Part shown: positions 59,842-64,000 of the stretch, in pieces | Numbering within the stretch: the stretch's first letter is position 1 | How the letters are laid out: the number at the start of each line of letters is the position of its first letter | From: Mycobacterium sp. ST-F2 | Lineage (GTDB): Bacteria; Actinomycetota; Actinomycetes; Mycobacteriales; Mycobacteriaceae | Assembly: GCF_001905655.1 (NCBI RefSeq) | Contig: NZ_JMHT01000073.1 | Location: 94,029-158,028, forward strand | Direction: 5' to 3' | DNA: 64,000 bases | Notes under the pieces: model-generated | The model's database searches: none | The model's input: the letters and a program-made list of their open reading frames with translations, nothing else | Told to the model about the DNA's origin: nothing | Translations under genes and position numbers: made by a program

Positions 59842-61054
59842 AAGCCCCGACATGCTCGGCATCGGCTTCGGGCCGTCGAACCTGGCGCTGGCGATAGCGC
59901 TGACCGAGCGCGGGGTGCACGGCCGATTCGTCGATGCCCAGCGCCGGTTCGGCTGGCACCGCGACATGCTGCTGCCCGGCTCCCGGATGCAGATCCCGTT
60001 CCTCAAAGACCTGGCCACGCTGCGCAATCCGCAGAGCGCCTTCACGTTCGTGAATTATCTGAACGCGCGGGGCCGGTTGATCGACTTCATCGGCCGCCAC
60101 GACGTGTTTCCCAGCCGGCACGAGTTTCACGACTACCTGCAGTGGGCCGCCGACCAGTTCGTGGCCGACGTGCAGTACGGCCACCGGGTGGTCGGGGTGG
60201 CCGCAGCGGACACCGGATTCGAGGTGCGGTTGGACTCCGGCGAGGCCATCGCCGCGCACACGCTGGTGCTGGGCACGGGTCTGCACCCGGTGCTGCCCGC
60301 CGACACCCGCCCCAGCCGGCGGCAGTGGCACAGCCACCAACTGCTCAGTGCGCTGGCCGCTCTCGGTGGCCTGGAGCGGGGCCGGTTCGCGGTGGTGGGG
60401 GCCGGGCAGAGCGCCGCCGAGGTGGTCGCCTACCTGCACCACACCTATCCGAAGGCCGAGGTGCACGCCGTGTTCAGCCGGTACGGATACAGCCTGGCGG
60501 ACGACAGCGCGTACGTGAACCGCATCTTCGACCCGGCGGCGGTTGACGAGTTCTACGGCGCCGACAGCGCGGAGCGTCAGCGACTGCTCGACTATCACCG
60601 GTCGGCGAACTACTCGGCCGTCGACGTCGACCTCATCGCGGAGCTCTACTCACGGGAGTACGGCGAGCGCGTGACCGGGGACCGTCGGCTCTTCATGCAC
60701 CGGGCATGTGCCGTGGGCAGTGTCGACGAGGACGACGCCGAGGTCCGCCTCGGCGTGCGCAACCTCATCGACAACACGACCGAGACGCTGCACTGCGATG
60801 CCGTGGTGTACGCGACCGGATATGCGCCCATGGATGTACCGGCGTTCCTGGGTGAGCTGGCGTCCTGCTACGAGTTCGATGCGCAGGGCCGCCCGCTGGC
60901 CACCCGCGACTACCGGCTGGTGGCCCGGCCGGACGCTCCTGGCGACATCTACCTCAACGGTGCGACCGTCGAACACAGTCACGGGCTCGGCGCGACGTTG
61001 CTGTCGAACGTGGCCATCCGGAGCGGCGAGATCGCGGCGGCGATCAGCCCGTGA
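59828..61054 (+). CDS. L-ornithine/L-lysine N-monooxygenase (MbtG/PvdA-like)
   Basis: 408 residues: MLGIGFGPSNLALAIALTER (FAD-binding GxGxxN), LLPGSRMQIPFLKDLATLRN (substrate and FAD contact region), VVGAGQSAAEVVAYL (NADPH site) and VVYATGYAPMDVP near the end. All motifs of amino-acid N-hydroxylases are intact. These flavoenzymes use NADPH and O2 to make N-hydroxy-lysine or -ornithine for hydroxamate siderophores. ATG 59828 lies inside the acyltransferase gene end. It converges on mntH with an 11-base overlap. Confidence 0.9.
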   Translation: MSRPESPDMLGIGFGPSNLALAIALTERGVHGRFVDAQRRFGWHRDMLLPGSRMQIPFLKDLATLRNPQSAFTFVNYLNARGRLIDFIGRHDVFPSRHEFHDYLQWAADQFVADVQYGHRVVGVAAADTGFEVRLDSGEAIAAHTLVLGTGLHPVLPADTRPSRRQWHSHQLLSALAALGGLERGRFAVVGAGQSAAEVVAYLHHTYPKAEVHAVFSRYGYSLADDSAYVNRIFDPAAVDEFYGADSAERQRLLDYHRSANYSAVDVDLIAELYSREYGERVTGDRRLFMHRACAVGSVDEDDAEVRLGVRNLIDNTTETLHCDAVVYATGYAPMDVPAFLGELASCYEFDAQGRPLATRDYRLVARPDAPGDIYLNGATVEHSHGLGATLLSNVAIRSGEIAAAISP

Positions 61055-62279
61055 CGGTCAGGTAGATCAGTACCACGTTGAGCGCCGAAATCAGCACGGC
61101 CACAGCCCATCCCAGTGCTGTCACGACGCGATGATTGATGTTCTCGCCCATCACCGCGCGGTTGCTGGTCAGCCGGATCAACGGAATCAGCGCGAACGGG
61201 ATGCCGAACGACAGCACCACCTGGGAGATGACCAACGCGCGTGTCGGGTCGAATCCGACGGCCAACACCACGAGAGCCGGAATGACCGTGACGGCGCGGC
61301 GCAGCAGCAGCGGGTACGAGCGGTTGAGCAGGCCCTGCATGATCATCGCGCCGGCGTAGGCCCCGACCGAGGAGGACGCCAGGCCGGAGGCCAGCAGGCC
61401 GATGGCGAAGCACAAAGCGACGGCCGGTCCCAGTGCGTTGCCGACCGCGGCGTGCGCTCCCGCGATGGTGTCGGTGCCGTCGACACCCTGCAGGTGTGTC
61501 GCCGCCACCAACAGCATCGACAGGTTCACCGCGCCGGCGACCACCATCGCCAGGCCGACGTCGAAGCGGGTGACGCGCAGCATGTGCCGCAGCGGGGCGC
61601 CGCTCTCCGGCTTCCCGTGCCGGTCGCGGGCCAGCCCGGAGTGCAGGTAGACGACGTGCGGCATGACCGTCGCACCCAGGATCGCGGTGGCCAGCAGGAG
61701 GCTTTCCGGGCCGGCGAAATGGGGCACCATGCCGCCGGCCACATCTCCGGCCGCCGGTGGATCGACGAGCAGGCTGGTGAGGAAACCGATGGTGATGATC
61801 ATCAGCAGCCCGGCGATGATCCGCTCGAACGCCCGTTGGCCGCCGCGGTTCTGCACCGACAGCAGGCACATCGAGACCACACCGGTGATCACGCCGCCCA
61901 CCAGCAGGGGCAGATCGAACAGCAGTTGCAGTGCGATGGCACCACCCACGACTTCGGCAAGGTCGGTTGCCACCGCGACAGATTCGGCCTGCAGCCAGAA
62001 CGCGAGCCGGGTCGGGGTGCGGCAGTTCTCGGCCACCAGCTCCGGCAGCGACCGGCCTGTCGTCAGCCCCAGTTTGGCCGACAGGTACTGCACCAGACCG
62101 GCCATGACGTTGGCCAGCAGGATCACCCACACCAGAAGGAACCCGAACTTCGCACCCGCGCTGATGTTGGCCGCGACGTTGCCCGGGTCCACGTAGGCGA
62201 TGGCAGCGACGAACGCCGGCCCCAACAGGGACCAGGTGGGGCGCGACGGTGCGCGGGACTCGGTCAGCACTGCACTCAC
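61044..62279 (-). CDS. mntH: NRAMP divalent-metal importer MntH
   Basis: 411 residues, 11 helices. TM1 contains AYVDPGNVAANISAGAKFG with the DPGN metal site, and TM6 AILGATVMPHVVYLHSG with the conserved MPH; both helix breaks bind Mn. Proton-coupled uptake of Mn2+ (also Fe, Zn). In M. tuberculosis mntH (Rv0924c) is followed upstream by Rv0926c and Rv0927c, the same neighbours seen here. ATG 62279. Control by MntR or IdeR is likely; see 62308-62322. Confidence 0.93.
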   Translation of the reverse strand: MSAVLTESRAPSRPTWSLLGPAFVAAIAYVDPGNVAANISAGAKFGFLLVWVILLANVMAGLVQYLSAKLGLTTGRSLPELVAENCRTPTRLAFWLQAESVAVATDLAEVVGGAIALQLLFDLPLLVGGVITGVVSMCLLSVQNRGGQRAFERIIAGLLMIITIGFLTSLLVDPPAAGDVAGGMVPHFAGPESLLLATAILGATVMPHVVYLHSGLARDRHGKPESGAPLRHMLRVTRFDVGLAMVVAGAVNLSMLLVAATHLQGVDGTDTIAGAHAAVGNALGPAVALCFAIGLLASGLASSSVGAYAGAMIMQGLLNRSYPLLLRRAVTVIPALVVLAVGFDPTRALVISQVVLSFGIPFALIPLIRLTSNRAVMGENINHRVVTALGWAVAVLISALNVVLIYLTVTG

Positions 62280-62307
62280 TCTCTATCCGGGTTCGCGAAT
62301 AGAAAAG

Positions 62308-62322
62308 TTAGGATAGCCGAAA
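62308..62322. promoter_or_regulatory. Possible iron/manganese-regulator (IdeR/MntR-like) box upstream of mntH
   Basis: TTAGGATAGCCGAAA resembles half of the IdeR consensus TTAGGTTAGGCTAACC (TTAGG and TAG-C match). It lies 29 bases upstream of the mntH start. The match is partial and one arm is weak. Confidence 0.35.
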
Positions 62323-62335
62323 TCTGTGCTTCGGA

Positions 62336-63415
62336 TCAACGTGGGCCGCTGTACAGGCCTTTTCCGGTGACCAACGGCAGGTCCAGCGTCGTCCGGATAC
62401 CCGGTTCGGCGGCGACCACCGCAGGGATGGCATTCACGACGCGTGCCGCCGTGGCCACCAGGCCGGCGTGGTTGTGGTCGCCCTTGCGGCTGCTGAGACA
62501 GAGGTCGAGGGCGTACGACGGCTCGCCCGTCACCTCGACCCGGTACGAGCCGCCCTCCTGCGCGGGCTGCGGCCAGTCGGGGCACAGGTCGTCGCGCAGG
62601 CGGGTGATGTGCTCCAGCACGACGGCCGGGTGGCCGTCCTTCATGCCGCGCACCTCGAATCGCATAGCGGCCGTGGTGCCCGCCGGGATGTGTCCCGACG
62701 CGATGTCGAAGTCCTCGGGCGCCGGTACCCGGGTGTGCTCCTCGGTCAACTCGTCGAGTTCGATACCGAGGCCCGCGGCCAGCTGGCGCACGACCGAACC
62801 CCATGCCAGGCTCAGCACGCCGGGCTGCAGCAGCATCGGCAGCTCGTCGATGGGCTTGCCGAAGCCCATCACGTCGAACATCACTGTCGCGCTGTCGTAC
62901 GTGGCGTAGTCGACGATCTCCATACACCGGACCTGCTCGATGCTCTGGCAGGTGCCCATGAGGGCAAGGGGGAGAAGATCATTGGCGAAGCCGGGGTCGA
63001 TGCCGTTCACGAAGAGCGACGAACCGCCGGCCTTGGTGGCGTCTTCGAGCGGTGCGATCAGTTCGGCGGGCAGCACCTGCCACGGGTACTGCAGAAATAC
63101 TGCCGAGCTGGCGACGACGTTGACCCCGGCCGCCAGGATGCGGCGGTAGTCCTCCAGTGCCTCGGGCAGCCGGTTGTCTGCCATGGCGGTGTAGACGACA
63201 CAGTCCGGTTTGGCGGCCAGGATGGCGTCGAGGTCATCGGTGGCCCTGATGCCGGTCGAAACCTCAAGTCCGGCAAGCTCTCCGGCGTCCTTACCGGCCT
63301 TGGCGGCTGACGACACCCAGACGCCGGTCAGTTCGTAGGCGGGGTCGTTGATCAGCTGGGCCAGGGCGTGGCGGCCGACATTTCCGGTACCGACCGCGGC
63401 GACTTTGATGGGCAT
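62336..63415 (-). CDS. Rv0926c-like NAD(P)-binding oxidoreductase (dihydrodipicolinate-reductase-like fold)
   Basis: 359 residues, close to the 358 of Rv0926c. The N-terminal Rossmann domain begins PIKVAAVGTGNVGRHALAQL and continues GVWVSSAAKAGKDAGELAG and YTAMADNRLPEALEDYRRIL. A large C-terminal domain follows (NGIDPGFANDLLPLALMGTC onward). It is related to dihydrodipicolinate reductases but its reaction is unknown. ATG 63415; the SDR gene ends 8 bases upstream, so both were likely in one operon, as in M. tuberculosis. Confidence 0.88.
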   Translation of the reverse strand: MPIKVAAVGTGNVGRHALAQLINDPAYELTGVWVSSAAKAGKDAGELAGLEVSTGIRATDDLDAILAAKPDCVVYTAMADNRLPEALEDYRRILAAGVNVVASSAVFLQYPWQVLPAELIAPLEDATKAGGSSLFVNGIDPGFANDLLPLALMGTCQSIEQVRCMEIVDYATYDSATVMFDVMGFGKPIDELPMLLQPGVLSLAWGSVVRQLAAGLGIELDELTEEHTRVPAPEDFDIASGHIPAGTTAAMRFEVRGMKDGHPAVVLEHITRLRDDLCPDWPQPAQEGGSYRVEVTGEPSYALDLCLSSRKGDHNHAGLVATAARVVNAIPAVVAAEPGIRTTLDLPLVTGKGLYSGPR

Positions 63416-63423
63416 GCGTTTCC

Positions 63424-63954
63424 TCACAGGTCCGGGATGGGCAGATCGAGATTCGGGAAGGTGAGGCCGCCGTCGACCTCGAGCACCTTGCCGGTGACGT
63501 ACGCCCCGGCCGGTGACGCCAGGTACAGCGCGGCAGCGGCGATGTCTTCGGGATCGCCGAGGCGCCGCATCGGGGTGGCCTTCTCCATCGGATCGCGCAA
63601 TGCGTCGTTGGAGGCGACGATGTCCAGAGCCGAGGTCAGGATCGAACCGGGGGCGATGCCGTTGACCCGGATCTTCGGGCACAGGTCCATGGCGGCGAGT
63701 TTCGTGTAGTGCGCCAGGGCCGCTTTGGCGGTGCCGTAGGCGGCGAATCCGCGGCCCGCGAGCCGGCCGACGGCCGAGGTGATGTTGATGACGCTGCCGC
63801 CGCCGGAATGCTCCAACATCAGTGGAACGGCCGCCTGAGTCAGCGCGTGCGCGGTGGCCACATTGAAGGTGAAGGCGTCTTTGAGGTCCTGTGCCGAGGT
63901 GTACATCAGCGGGCCGGGCATGGTCCCGCCGACGTTGTTGACGACGATGTCTAG
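63424..63954 (-). pseudogene. Short-chain dehydrogenase (Rv0927c-like), N-terminal third missing
   Basis: The visible 177 codons match the C-terminal two-thirds of an SDR: DIVVNNVGG, SSV-type strand SVINITS, YGTAKAALAHYTKLA with the catalytic Tyr and Lys, and LEVDGGLTFPNLDLPIPDL. The cofactor motif TGGGxGxG and about 80 residues should lie upstream but do not: the frame reaches a stop (TAA) just above 63954 with no start codon. Sequence from about 63955 is AT-rich and unrelated. The ATG at 63921 could start a short remnant, which would lack the nucleotide-binding part. Confidence 0.75.
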
Positions 63955-64000
63955 TGTCCTGCGCCGTAAATTAGTTGATTAATTGTAGAATTGGCGGGTG
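63955..64000. mobile_element. Probable end of an inserted element interrupting the SDR gene (continues past the window)
   Basis: After TGTCCTGCGCCG the sequence becomes AT-rich (GTAAATTAGTTGATTAATTG, 63965-63985) and has nothing in common with SDR coding sequence. It begins exactly where the gene breaks. TGTCCTG at the edge is the kind of start expected for an IS terminal repeat. No transposase is in view. Confidence 0.45.

Noticed and set aside
60708..62909. Long plus-strand open frame across the N-hydroxylase end, mntH and the Rv0926c-like gene
   Set aside because: It crosses three genes with intact family motifs in other frames; its product is low in complexity and matches nothing.

Overview
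The window looks like a chromosomal piece of a non-tuberculous, probably rapid-growing mycobacterium (Mycolicibacterium or Mycobacterium). Codon use is GC-rich. Both ends match M. tuberculosis gene order as I remember it: the left end carries ctpE, an antitoxin/toxin-like pair and a glyoxalase-fold protein in the order Rv0908-Rv0911, and the right end carries mntH, an Rv0926c-like oxidoreductase and an SDR in the order Rv0924c-Rv0927c. Almost everything between is accessory relative to that species. No database search was possible, so family names rest on motifs, length and context.

Layout. 1-10148 is chromosomal: ctpE end, antitoxin/toxin pair, glyoxalase-fold protein, double-RCK potassium channel, cupin, acetyltransferase, secreted CHAP protein, methyltransferase and an SLC13-type transporter. 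10234-28166 is an integrated element of about 17.9 kb flanked by 50-bp perfect direct repeats derived from the 3' part of a tRNA-Arg(CCU) gene; the intact tRNA is at 28121-28193. It has the parts of an actinomycete integrative and conjugative element (AICE): HUH replication initiator, FtsK/TraSA-type translocase, HNH endonuclease VII-like protein, excisionase and tyrosine integrase, with no phage structural genes. It carries two cargo blocks. Block one (12927-16729) has lower GC and holds an ImmA/IrrE-type peptidase and a PIN-like protein, flanked by two proteins that seem to share an unnamed domain, plus a SAM-fold enzyme with an NPPW motif. Block two (17069-21593) is a P450, hydroxylase and MFS exporter operon with a divergent TetR regulator and a 16-bp dyad midway between them.

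28309-44507 is chromosomal accessory DNA: flavin oxidoreductase and XRE regulator, a His-rich DUF4396 membrane protein under a perfect copper-type dyad, an MpaB-like oxygenase with TetR, small secreted proteins, and a compact nickel/cobalt island (KmtR with a CDF exporter, NmtR divergent from the CtpJ ATPase, both with recognisable operators). These are followed by a desaturase, rubredoxin, TetR and acyl-CoA dehydrogenase group. 44764-58985 holds a PknK-like kinase, a MerR regulator, an FAD-Rieske oxidoreductase, a second hemophore-like protein, two DHA2 exporters (one with a C-terminal winged-helix domain), a DJ-1/PfpI protein, a TetR, a secreted alpha/beta hydrolase and an F420-type oxidoreductase.

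59011-64000 carries an acyltransferase and amino-acid N-hydroxylase pair of the hydroxamate siderophore type, then mntH, the Rv0926c-like gene and an SDR whose N-terminal third is missing. The SDR reading frame is broken near 63954, where sequence of a different, AT-richer character begins, probably the end of an insertion element that continues beyond the window.
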